NCBI RefSeq assembly: GCF_001905005.1
Contig: NZ_LWKZ01000023.1
Span: 1,054,001-1,118,000, forward strand
Source: Streptomyces sp. CB02923
GTDB lineage: Bacteria > Actinomycetota > Actinomycetes > Streptomycetales > Streptomycetaceae
Length of the DNA stretch: 64,000 bases
Reading direction: 5' to 3'
Each line of letters starts with the position of its first letter. Position 1 is the stretch's first letter. The translations under genes and the position numbers were made by a program. This document shows, piece by piece, positions 31,512 through 38,898 of this stretch. The notes beneath the pieces were generated by a model, which was not told the origin of the DNA, ran no database searches, and was given only the letters and a program-made list of their open reading frames with translations.

Positions 31512-32435
31512 TCACACCTTGAAGCCGAAGTCCAGCAGCTTCTTCGCGTCGGCGGTGCGGTTGGCCACCGAGGAAGAGGTGAGGACGGTGCCGATGACCG
31601 TCTTGCCGTTCCGGGTGGCGGCGAAGACCAGGCAGTACTTGGCCTCCGGGCCCGAGCCCGTCTTGACACCGATGGTGCCGGCGTAGGTGCCGAGCAGGGT
31701 GTTGGTGTTGGTCCACGACATGTAGCGGTAGCCGCCGCTCTTCGTCGTGACCTTCTGCTTGGTCGCCTTCGTGCCCACCACGCCGCGGAAGGTGGCGTTC
31801 TTCATCGCGCTGGAGGCCAGCTTCGTCAGATCACGCGGCGTCGAGTAGTTCGCACCGCTGCCGATGCCGTCGAACGAGTCGAAGTGCGTGTTCTTCAGAC
31901 CGAGGTTCTTGGCCGCGGTGTTCATCTGGCCGATGAACGACTTCACCCGCGCCGCCCGCGTGGACCCGCTGCCGAACTTGTCGGCCAGCGCGTACGCCGC
32001 GTCGCAGCCGGACGGGAGCATGAGCCCGTACAGGAGCTGGCGCACGGTGAGTTTGTCCCCGACGATGAGCCGGGCCGACGAAGCGGTCTTCGCGACGATG
32101 TAGTCGCTGTACGCCTTGTCGACCACGACCTTGGTGTCCAGGTTGAGCTTCTTCTGGGACAGCACCACCTGAGCAGTCATGATCTTGGTGGTGGAGCCCA
32201 TGGAACGGCGGGTGTCCGCCGCCTTGGCGTAGGCGGTCTTGCCGGTGGCGTTGTTCATCGCGAAACCGCCCGCCGCGGTGATCGCGGGGACCTTGGGCGC
32301 CGCGGCCTTGACCGTGGCGGCCTTGGGTGCCGCGGCCTGCGCCGGAGCGGCGAACGCCCCGGTCAGCAGAACGGCCCCCGCGGCGGTGACGGCCGTCGCG
32401 GAAAGGCGACGTACGCCCTTGATGCCAGTTTTCAA
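31512..32435 (-). CDS. Secreted D-alanyl-D-alanine carboxypeptidase (low-molecular-weight PBP, S11)
   Basis: 307 aa from a TTG start at 32435; a GGAG site lies 8 nt upstream and the signal peptide begins there, which decides the start. Signal peptide 1-34 (KTGIKGVRRLS, hydrophobic core, APAQA). The three penicillin-binding motifs are Ser81-Thr-Thr-Lys84, Ser142-Gly-Cys144 (Cys instead of the classical Asn) and Lys258-Thr-Gly260. It should trim the last D-Ala from peptidoglycan stem peptides outside the cell. No C-terminal anchor is seen. It is divergent from the sigma/CAP gene; the 372 bp between them (32436-32807) carry no visible gene. Confidence 0.9.
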   Translation of the reverse strand: MKTGIKGVRRLSATAVTAAGAVLLTGAFAAPAQAAAPKAATVKAAAPKVPAITAAGGFAMNNATGKTAYAKAADTRRSMGSTTKIMTAQVVLSQKKLNLDTKVVVDKAYSDYIVAKTASSARLIVGDKLTVRQLLYGLMLPSGCDAAYALADKFGSGSTRAARVKSFIGQMNTAAKNLGLKNTHFDSFDGIGSGANYSTPRDLTKLASSAMKNATFRGVVGTKATKQKVTTKSGGYRYMSWTNTNTLLGTYAGTIGVKTGSGPEAKYCLVFAATRNGKTVIGTVLTSSSVANRTADAKKLLDFGFKV

Positions 32436-32807
32436 CGTGTATTCTCCAAATGCCGCTGAAGTACGGCCACATGAGAGCGTGGCTTCCTCGTGAGACGCAC
32501 GAGACACGCCGAAGGATGCGCGTGGCGGGGAATTCTCGCAGACATCCGGAAGGCGGACGGACGGGAACCTGCCGAGGCCGGTGCCCCGCAGCTCTGGTCG
32601 ACAACCCCCACCAGCACCGCCTGCCACCCCGCGCAGCCCGTACGGCCCTCCGTGCGGCCCGTACGGCATCCTCCGTCACCCGTACCGCTTCGCCCCGCCG
32701 TACGAATGTGACGGACGACTGCTCGATTTCTGTTATCGGCCCCGCCCCCGCAGCATCTCCTGTGTGTGGGACGGAAGAAGCCCGAGCCGAAAGAGAGTGG
32801 ACAGAGC

Positions 32808-34472
32808 GTGAGCAGCGAACTCGACCCTGCGGTGATTGCGGCCGCGCAGGCGGGGGACGGGCAGGCCAGGGACCAGCTCGTCACCGCGTCCATGCCCCTG
32901 GTGTACAACATCGTGGGACGCGCGCTGCACGGACACGCGGACGTGGACGACGTGGCGCAGGAGACGATGCTCCGGGCCCTCGGCAGCCTCGGCGACCTGC
33001 GCGACCCGGGCAGTTTCCGGTCCTGGCTGGTGGCCATCACGATGAACCAGATACGAGCGCACTGGCGGCAGGGACAGGCGGCACCCGTCAACGGCGGCCT
33101 CGACGACGCCTACGACGTCCCCGACCCCCGCGCCGACTTCGTCGGACTGACCATCGTCCGCCTCGGCCTGTCTGGACAGCGCCGGGAGGTCGCCGAAGCC
33201 ACCCGCTGGCTCGACGACGCCGATCACGCGCTGCTGTCCCTGTGGTGGCTGGAAGCGGCCGGCGAGCTGACCCGCGCGGAGGTCGCCACCGCGATGGAGC
33301 TGACGCCCCAGCACACGGCCGTACGGGTCCAGCGGATGAAGACCCAGCTCGAAGCCTCCCGCGTGGTCGTGCGCGCGCTGTCCGCCAAGCCGCGGTGCGT
33401 CCTGCTGGACACGGTGACCGAACAGTGGGACGGGGCGCCCTCCGCGCTGTGGCGCAAGCGCATCGCGCGGCACGCCCGCGAATGCACCGTCTGCTCCTCC
33501 TTCTCGTCCGGGCTGGTGCCCGCCGACCGGCTGCTCGTCGGCCTCGCCCTGGTGCCGCTGGCCGCCGCACTCGCACCGGACACCATGGAGAACCCGGCCC
33601 TCGCGGCCGCCGCCGACCGGCAGCCCGCCATGCCCGCGGCGCCGGGCGGAACAGCTTCGCCCCCGGCCGGCGGCCCGGCTGCGGGAGGCGGACGAGCCCA
33701 GCTTCGCGACGCGCTGCGCGAGAGCCGCCGCGTCCGCCGCCGCCGTGCCGTCACCGCGGCCGCCGTGGCCGCCGCCGCCCTCGCGACAGTGGGTGGCGCG
33801 CTTCCCCTCATCACCGCCGGACCGGACGAGGAGCCCGGCACCTCGCGGGCCGCCACGGAGCCCGAGTCGGCCCCACTGGCCACACCCCCGGCGACGACGC
33901 TCGCCCCTTCCCCCTCGGCTTCCAAGGCCAGCCGGAGCCCGAGCCCCACTCCGACGTCCGCGTCCCCCTCCAAAGAACCGCACATCCCCAGGAAGAAGCG
34001 GATTCCCACTGAACCGGCCACCCCCGCACCGCGCTCTTCCCCCGCGGCCCCCGATCCCGCCCCGGCCGCCGGCTCCGGAGGCGGCGGGTCGGCCTTCGCC
34101 CAGCAGGTCACCGCGCTGGTCAACTCCGAACGCGCCAAACAGGGCTGCTCACCGGTCCGCGGCAACGACCAGCTCGTCACCGCGGCCCGGCGCCATTCCC
34201 AGGACATGGACGCGCGGAACTACTTCGACCACACCAGCCCGGACGGTACGGACCCGGGCGACCGGATCAAAGCCGCCGGATACCAATGGAGCACCTACGG
34301 CGAAAACATCGCCCGAGGACAGCGGTCCGCCGCCGAGGTGATGAAGAGCTGGATGAACAGCCCCGGCCACCGCGCGAACATACTCAACTGCGACTTCAAG
34401 GAAATAGGCATAGGCACCCACGACACGTCCGGCGGGCCGACGTGGACGCAGGTGTTCGGCGCGCGACTGTAG
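32808..34472 (+). CDS. ECF-like sigma factor fused to zinc motif, transmembrane helix and CAP domain
   Basis: 554 aa from GTG 32808 (GTG 32766 would add 14). Order: sigma region 2 at about 21-91 (DVDDVAQETMLRALGSLGDL, RSWLVAITMNQIRAHWR); sigma region 4 HTH at about 134-186 (LTRAEVATAMELTPQHTAVRVQRMK); H222-x3-C226-x2-C229, the zinc pattern of ZAS anti-sigma factors; a basic RRVRRRR stretch and one membrane helix (about 314-336); a Pro/Ser/Thr linker; and an extracellular SCP/CAP domain at 429-554 with His463, His475, Glu499 and His521 (RRHSQD, YFDHTSPDG, YGENIA, SPGHRANIL). Polarity puts sigma inside and CAP outside. It appears to be sensor, inhibitor and sigma factor in one chain. The chain is read without a break across all parts. 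Confidence 0.88.
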   Translation: MSSELDPAVIAAAQAGDGQARDQLVTASMPLVYNIVGRALHGHADVDDVAQETMLRALGSLGDLRDPGSFRSWLVAITMNQIRAHWRQGQAAPVNGGLDDAYDVPDPRADFVGLTIVRLGLSGQRREVAEATRWLDDADHALLSLWWLEAAGELTRAEVATAMELTPQHTAVRVQRMKTQLEASRVVVRALSAKPRCVLLDTVTEQWDGAPSALWRKRIARHARECTVCSSFSSGLVPADRLLVGLALVPLAAALAPDTMENPALAAAADRQPAMPAAPGGTASPPAGGPAAGGGRAQLRDALRESRRVRRRRAVTAAAVAAAALATVGGALPLITAGPDEEPGTSRAATEPESAPLATPPATTLAPSPSASKASRSPSPTPTSASPSKEPHIPRKKRIPTEPATPAPRSSPAAPDPAPAAGSGGGGSAFAQQVTALVNSERAKQGCSPVRGNDQLVTAARRHSQDMDARNYFDHTSPDGTDPGDRIKAAGYQWSTYGENIARGQRSAAEVMKSWMNSPGHRANILNCDFKEIGIGTHDTSGGPTWTQVFGARL

Positions 34473-34477
34473 CGACG

Positions 34478-34537
34478 GACGGATCGTGCGACGAATCAGG
34501 CGACGAATCATGTGACGGATCGTGCGACGGATCTGCG
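34478..34537. repeat. Five 12-nt tandem repeats after the sigma/CAP gene
   Basis: GACGGATCGTGC-type units start at 34478, 34490, 34502, 34514 and 34526. They begin 6 bp after the stop codon. Confidence 0.9.
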
Positions 34538-34690
34538 GGCGAGGGCGTACCTGTCGTTCCTCGCCCGCACGGCCGTCCCGTTCCTCGCTCCCCGTTCCTT
34601 GCTCCTCCGATGACGTATTCGCCATGCGTACGGTGACTCCGCTTCACCCCACCCGGCACGGACGATCCCGGAGGAATTCAAGGTAATTCC

Positions 34691-34723
34691 GTTCGGACAA
34701 GCCTCCCGTGATTGTCCGGAAAC
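34691..34723. promoter_or_regulatory. StrR-type operator-like inverted repeat
   Basis: GTTCGGACAA (34691-34700), exactly 11 bp, then TTGTCCGGAAAC (34712-34723). The arms are inverted apart from inserted bases in the right arm. The published StrR site is GTTCGACTG-N11-CAGTCGAAC, with the same outer GTTCG and the same spacer. It lies 446 bp before a StrR-like gene. The 696-bp gap 34473-35168 otherwise has direct GGACAAG repeats and a small hairpin (35118-35140). Confidence 0.55.
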
Positions 34724-34750
34724 AGGCCCGTCCCCCGTGCTGAGCAGGCC

Positions 34751-34779
34751 GGACAAGTGCTGGACAAGTCCTGGACAAA
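34751..34779. repeat. Three GGACAA(G/A) direct repeats at 11-bp steps
   Basis: GGACAAG begins at 34751 and 34762 and GGACAAA at 34773, one helical turn apart. The core GGACAA is shared with the inverted repeat 60 bp upstream, so the same protein may bind both. Confidence 0.55.
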
Positions 34780-35168
34780 AGCCCCCTTCCCCGGCCCGGC
34801 GCACCGGCTCAGCATCAGCAGCACAACGGCATCTTCGCGCCATGAACGCCCGGTACGGGAAACCGGGCGCGCTCCGGCCGGGAATGCCGTACGACCACGG
34901 CCCACCCGGAACAACCCGGCTGTGGCGGCGCGGCGGCGGGCCATCGGCTTGGGGACGGGCCACCGGTTTCCGGCCCGCCGCGCCGAGTGGTGCAGAAAGG
35001 TCACGCCGCGCCGGGGCCTTCCTTGGGGAAAGCCCCGGGGGAGGCCACGGAAGGAAAACAAGTGGAAGGCCCCGGAGGGAAAACAGGGGCAGGACCGGCC
35101 CACCCGTGAACCGTCGAGCGCTCCGAAAACCGGAGAGCGCGCGGGGAAACGCGGACCGAGGAGGGCAA

Positions 35169-36182
35169 TTGGAACCCGGACAGTCGCAGGTCGACCTGCA
35201 CACGGTCGTCGACGTCGAGATCAGTGCCCTGTCGGTGAGCGATTCGCCGAGGATCGCGGGGGAGAACCAGGAGCACATCGAACTGCTGGCGGCGGCCGAC
35301 GCGCCGCTGCCGCCCATCATCGTCCACCGCGGCACGCTGCGGGTCATCGACGGCGCACACCGCTTGCGCGCGGCCGAGCGGCGCGGCCAGGACACGATCC
35401 CCGTGCGGTTCTTCGACGGTGACGACGCGGACGCCTTCGTCCTCGCCGTCGAATCCAACACCACCCACGGGCTGCCCCTGACCAAGGCGGACCGCAAGAG
35501 CGCCGCCGAACGCATCATCGCCTCACATCCCATCTGGTCGAACCGGATGATCGCCTCGATCACCGGCGTGGCTCCGGCGACGGTGGCCAAGGTCCGCCGA
35601 CGGATGCCGGGCGGCGCGACGGCCGAACGCGGACGCGTCGGCCAGGACGGCCGCTTCCGCCCGCTCGACGGCACCGAAGGCCGCAAGCTGGCCGGCGAAC
35701 TCATCACCGAGAACCCCGGACTCTCGCTGCGGCAGATCGCACGGCAGACCGGGATATCCCCGGAGACCGCGCGCGACGTGCGCAACCGCCTCCTGCGCGG
35801 CGAGGACCCCCTGCTCGCGGAGCGTGGCGCGCGGGGCAAGCGCGGCGGGCACCAGGGACGAGGCCCCGGCAGGTGCCCCGCGCCCCGCCGGGAAACCGGC
35901 AGCACCGCGGCCCGCCCCCGGATGCCCGCGGCGGACCGGCGCCGGGTCGTGAACCGCCTCAAGGGCGATCCGGCCCTGCGCTACAGCGACACCGGCCGCA
36001 CCCTGCTGCGGCTGCTCGGCATCCACACGGTCAGCGCGGAGGAGTGGGAGAAGATCACCGCGGGCATTCCGCAGAACCACCGGCGGACCGTCGCCCAACT
36101 GGCCCGCACCTACGCGGACAACTGGTCGGAACTGGCCCAGCACGCCGCCGAACGCGATGCCGCCGAGTCCGTCGGGGCCTGA
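35169..36182 (+). CDS. StrR-like ParB-domain transcriptional activator
   Basis: 337 aa from TTG 35169, chosen for the GAGGAGGG site 4 nt before it and because similarity to StrR starts there; the frame is open further upstream but compositionally unlike a protein. It follows StrR through its length: LSVSDSPRIAGENQEHIELLAAADAPLPPIIVHRGTLRVIDGAHRLRAA, SNTTHGLPLTKADRKSAAERI, GRDGR-like GQDGRFRPLDGTEGRKLA, LSLRQIARQTGISPETARDVRNRLLRG (HTH) and a C-terminal LARTYADNW block. StrR-type proteins switch on antibiotic pathways. No cluster of the expected kinds lies beside it, so its targets are elsewhere or lost. Confidence 0.88.
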   Translation: MEPGQSQVDLHTVVDVEISALSVSDSPRIAGENQEHIELLAAADAPLPPIIVHRGTLRVIDGAHRLRAAERRGQDTIPVRFFDGDDADAFVLAVESNTTHGLPLTKADRKSAAERIIASHPIWSNRMIASITGVAPATVAKVRRRMPGGATAERGRVGQDGRFRPLDGTEGRKLAGELITENPGLSLRQIARQTGISPETARDVRNRLLRGEDPLLAERGARGKRGGHQGRGPGRCPAPRRETGSTAARPRMPAADRRRVVNRLKGDPALRYSDTGRTLLRLLGIHTVSAEEWEKITAGIPQNHRRTVAQLARTYADNWSELAQHAAERDAAESVGA

Positions 36183-36350
36183 GAGCGGGTGCCGGGGGAG
36201 CGGGGCGGGTGCCGAAAGAGATCGCCGTACGACTCCACCGAAGCCGCCATCGGCAGCATGGACCTCCGCCTCGCCCCGGCTGGGTCGGGACGACTGGAGC
36301 ATGGTTCGGGCGCACCTGGGGCCTGCCCGCCGCGATGCCAGACTGCTCCC

Positions 36351-37100
36351 GTGAGCGAGCACAGCACAGCAGCTACGGGTACGGGTACGGGGCCGGGCGC
36401 GGCCGCGGAGCGGGAGGCGTCCACCGGGAAGGGGGCGCCGCGCCGCGGACGGCCGCCCCGGCTCTCCCGTGACCGCGTCGTCGAGGCGGCCCTGGACATC
36501 GTCACCCGGGAGGGCAGCCGGGCGCTGACCATGCGCCGGGTCGCCGAGGCGTTGGGCAGCGCCCCGATGAGCATCTACCGGCACGTCCGGGACAAGGACG
36601 AACTCCTGGTCCTCCTCCTGGACCGTATCGTGACCGGCCTGCCCCGGCCCGCGCTGCCCGACGAGCCCCGGGCCCGCCTGCTCGCCCTGCTGACCTGGCA
36701 GCGCGACGAACTGGCGGCCCGGCCCTGGATCGTGGAGGTGCTGGGACGGGGCGACCTGATGGCGCCCTCGGTCCTGTGGCTGGTGGAGGAGATCTACGCC
36801 TCCTGGCAAGCCTGCGGCCTGTCACTGGAAGAGGCGGCCACCGCCAACCGGATCGTCTGGAACTTCCTCCTCGGCGACCTCGCCCAGCACGCCGACCGCC
36901 CCGCGAACCGTTCCCCGTACCAGGTGAGCGTGCCCGCCGAAGCCGACCCCGGCCAGTACCCCACGGTGGCCGCGCTGCGCTCGTACTGGCTGTCCGCGGA
37001 CCGCCGCGACCACTTCTCCGGCGACCTCGCCACGCTCGTGACCTCCCTGACGGCGCCTGCGGTGGGCACGTCGGGTCCGCTGCCGTTCAACGGTGGTTGA
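36351..37100 (+). CDS. TetR-family regulator
   Basis: 249 aa from GTG 36351. The HTH is at about 50-95 (RDRVVEAALDIVTREGSRALTMRRVAEALGSAPMSIYRHVRDKDELL). The C-terminal half is of the TetR_C type seen in tetracycline-repressor-like proteins. Residues 1-40 are Gly/Thr/Arg-rich and probably disordered. CAGACT 6 nt ahead of the start could be a -10, which would make the transcript leaderless. A perfect palindrome lies directly after the stop, before the SnoaL-like gene. Confidence 0.87.
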   Translation: MSEHSTAATGTGTGPGAAAEREASTGKGAPRRGRPPRLSRDRVVEAALDIVTREGSRALTMRRVAEALGSAPMSIYRHVRDKDELLVLLLDRIVTGLPRPALPDEPRARLLALLTWQRDELAARPWIVEVLGRGDLMAPSVLWLVEEIYASWQACGLSLEEAATANRIVWNFLLGDLAQHADRPANRSPYQVSVPAEADPGQYPTVAALRSYWLSADRRDHFSGDLATLVTSLTAPAVGTSGPLPFNGG

Positions 37101-37105
37101 CCTTG

Positions 37106-37121
37106 TGCGTACGCGTACGCA
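37106..37121. promoter_or_regulatory. 16-bp perfect palindrome between TetR and SnoaL-like genes
   Basis: TGCGTACGCGTACGCA lies 5 bp after the TetR stop and 10 bp before the next start. Size and symmetry match TetR operators. It could control an internal promoter for the SnoaL-like gene. Confidence 0.55.
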
Positions 37122-37131
37122 AAATGGAGGC

Positions 37132-37536
37132 ATGGACGCCACCGCTACCCTCTACCGCCGCTGGCTCTTCGACCTGTGGCACGGCGACTTCTCCGTGGCC
37201 GATGAGATCTTCGCCCCCGGGATCGTCGGCCACTGGCCCGCCTTTGACGTACACGGACCGCAGGGAGTGGCCGACCAGGTCCGCCAGTCGCACGACTACT
37301 TCGGCGACATCAAGATCACTCTGGATGTCGGCCCGATCGTCGGCGACGGTCTGGTGGCGGCACACTGGACCTTCCACGGCTCCTACCGCGGCGGCATCCC
37401 CGGCGTCACCGCGTCGTCCGGCACCCGGATCGCCTTCGCCGGACAGGACATCTTCCGCGTCGCCGACGGACGCTTCACCGAGTACTGGGTCGTCTCGGAC
37501 GGCCTCGGCATGATGACCGCGCTCGGCGCCCTCTGA
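37132..37536 (+). CDS. SnoaL-like / ester cyclase family protein
   Basis: 134 aa. The alpha+beta-barrel pattern of the NTF2/SnoaL superfamily is clear: YRRWLFDLWHGDFSVADEIFAPGIVGH, GPQGVADQVRQSHDYFGDIKITLDVGPIVGDGLVAAHWTFHGSYRG and IAFAGQDIFRVADGRFTEYWVVSD. Members range from polyketide cyclases to proteins of unknown role, so no substrate is given. ATG 37132 is preceded by GGAGG with very short spacing; an upstream GTG at 37093 overlapping the TetR stop is an alternative. It probably answers to the adjacent TetR protein. Confidence 0.8.
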   Translation: MDATATLYRRWLFDLWHGDFSVADEIFAPGIVGHWPAFDVHGPQGVADQVRQSHDYFGDIKITLDVGPIVGDGLVAAHWTFHGSYRGGIPGVTASSGTRIAFAGQDIFRVADGRFTEYWVVSDGLGMMTALGAL

Positions 37537-37560
37537 GGCCCTGACCGCTGCACACACCCC

Positions 37561-37690
37561 GGCCCGGACGAGGCGTGCGCTCAGCTCCGGACCGGACGAG
37601 GCACGTGCCGCGGGCCGGACGAGGCATGCGCCCCCGGTCGGCCGAGGCACGCGCCCCCGGTCGGCCGAAGTACGCGCCCCGGCCCGGATT
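37561..37690. repeat. Imperfect ~27-nt repeats (GGCCGGACGAGGCACGCGCC type)
   Basis: Five diverged units containing CGG(A/C)CGAGGCACG follow one another in the gap after the SnoaL-like gene. No gene is supported there. Confidence 0.75.
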
Positions 37691-37790
37691 TCGGTGAGTG
37701 TGTGAGGGTCGTATGACGAGGATTCCCGCGCTGTGTGAGCGGGAGATGACAGCCGCTGTCACCACCCGTACGGCGTGCTTGCCTCGAACC

Positions 37791-38693
37791 ATGCACATCA
37801 AGCACATGGATCAGACCCCGTCCCCCTCGCAGCGGCCCGCCACGCCCACCGCTCCGGTACGCCGCTCCGGAGGGCTCGGGAAGCCGGTGACGGCTGCCGG
37901 GGCCCTTCTCGTCGTGGGCGCGTCCCTGCTTGCTCTCACCGGCTGCGGCAGCTCGACTGCCGGTGGCGATGGGGACGCCGGCCGTACCGGCGGCGCGTCC
38001 GCCGCCGCGCCGCCCGCGGGAAACAAGGACGGAAAGCAGCTGTCGAAGCTGCTCTGGATGGGCGACTCGATCGCCGACGCGGAAGCCCCCGCGCTGGGCG
38101 CCGCCATGAAGGCCGGCGGTGTGGAGGTGAAATCCATCGCTTCGGCGGGCGGCGGCACGGTCGTCAAGGGCGACGGCCCTACGGGCAAGTTCGCCGACGA
38201 CACGTTCAAGGACCTGTCCAAGGCGGTCGGATCCTTCCACCCGGACATCATCGCCTATCAGGTCACCACCTACGACTGGGGATCGCCCGCCCAGCAGAGC
38301 AGTTCCTACGAGCGCCTCGCGAAGGTCGCGAAGGACGCGGGCGCCGAACTCGTCATCGTCTCCGCCCCACCGTTCAAGATCGACGAGTTCTACAAGGACC
38401 ACGAGGCCGCCATCAAGTCCGCGCCGAAGGCGGCCGAGGCGGCAGCCGGAAAGAGCGCGGGCCGGACCCGCTTCCTCGACGCCTCCGCACTGTGGGGCAC
38501 CGACAGCGCCGCGGCCAAGGCCCAGCGCAGCCAGGACGGCATCCACTCCTGCCAGCAGGGCTCGGCAGCGTTCGCCAACTGGTTCGGGGCACAGCTGGCC
38601 ACGCACTACTCCTTCACGCCCGCCCCCGCCGACCAGTGGGCGAAGGGCTCCTGGACCGGGTCCAAGGTCTACGGCCAGCTCAAGTGCGGCTGA
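37791..38693 (+). CDS. SGNH/GDSL-hydrolase lipoprotein
   Basis: 300 aa from ATG 37791. A lipobox LLALTGC gives lipidated Cys52 if counted from here. The mature protein has an SGNH hydrolase pattern: WMGDSIADA with the nucleophile Ser, the GGGTVVKGDG block, a YQVTTYDWG region and the catalytic Asp-x-x-His DGIH near the end. It should be an extracytoplasmic esterase or acyl hydrolase on the outer face of the membrane. The start is uncertain: ATG 37806, and ATG 37713 with a GAGGG site, are in frame. The next gene is an acyltransferase-3; these two activities are often fused. Confidence 0.8.
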   Translation: MHIKHMDQTPSPSQRPATPTAPVRRSGGLGKPVTAAGALLVVGASLLALTGCGSSTAGGDGDAGRTGGASAAAPPAGNKDGKQLSKLLWMGDSIADAEAPALGAAMKAGGVEVKSIASAGGGTVVKGDGPTGKFADDTFKDLSKAVGSFHPDIIAYQVTTYDWGSPAQQSSSYERLAKVAKDAGAELVIVSAPPFKIDEFYKDHEAAIKSAPKAAEAAAGKSAGRTRFLDASALWGTDSAAAKAQRSQDGIHSCQQGSAAFANWFGAQLATHYSFTPAPADQWAKGSWTGSKVYGQLKCG

Positions 38694-38764
38694 GGCGACA
38701 CGCGTTCACCCACCCGGGTCATCCACATCCGGTTCACCCACATCTGATGCACCCACCTGCGTGA

Positions 38765-38799
38765 CGACTGAGGCGGTGCGCCACGCACCGCCTCAGTCG
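38765..38799 (+). terminator. 16-bp stem hairpin after the SGNH gene
   Basis: CGACTGAGGCGGTGCG (38765-38780) and its exact inverse (38784-38799) enclose a CCA loop, 71 bp after the stop. Confidence 0.8.
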
Positions 38800-38898
38800 C
38801 CAGACCGCCGAGACCGTCACCCCCGGCCTCCCCACTCCCAATCTCCCCACTCCCGACCCCACCACTCCCGACCCCACCGCCCCCAAAAGGACCCGAAC

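Noticed and set aside
34737..35168. N-terminal extension of the StrR-like gene
   Set aside because: The frame is open, but StrR similarity begins at the TTG start with a good ribosome site, and the extension has operator-like repeats and a hairpin instead of protein-like composition.
37713..37790. Earlier start (ATG 37713) for the SGNH lipoprotein
   Set aside because: It has a GAGGG site, but it would put about 78 residues before the lipidated Cys, too long for a signal peptide; kept as an alternative only.
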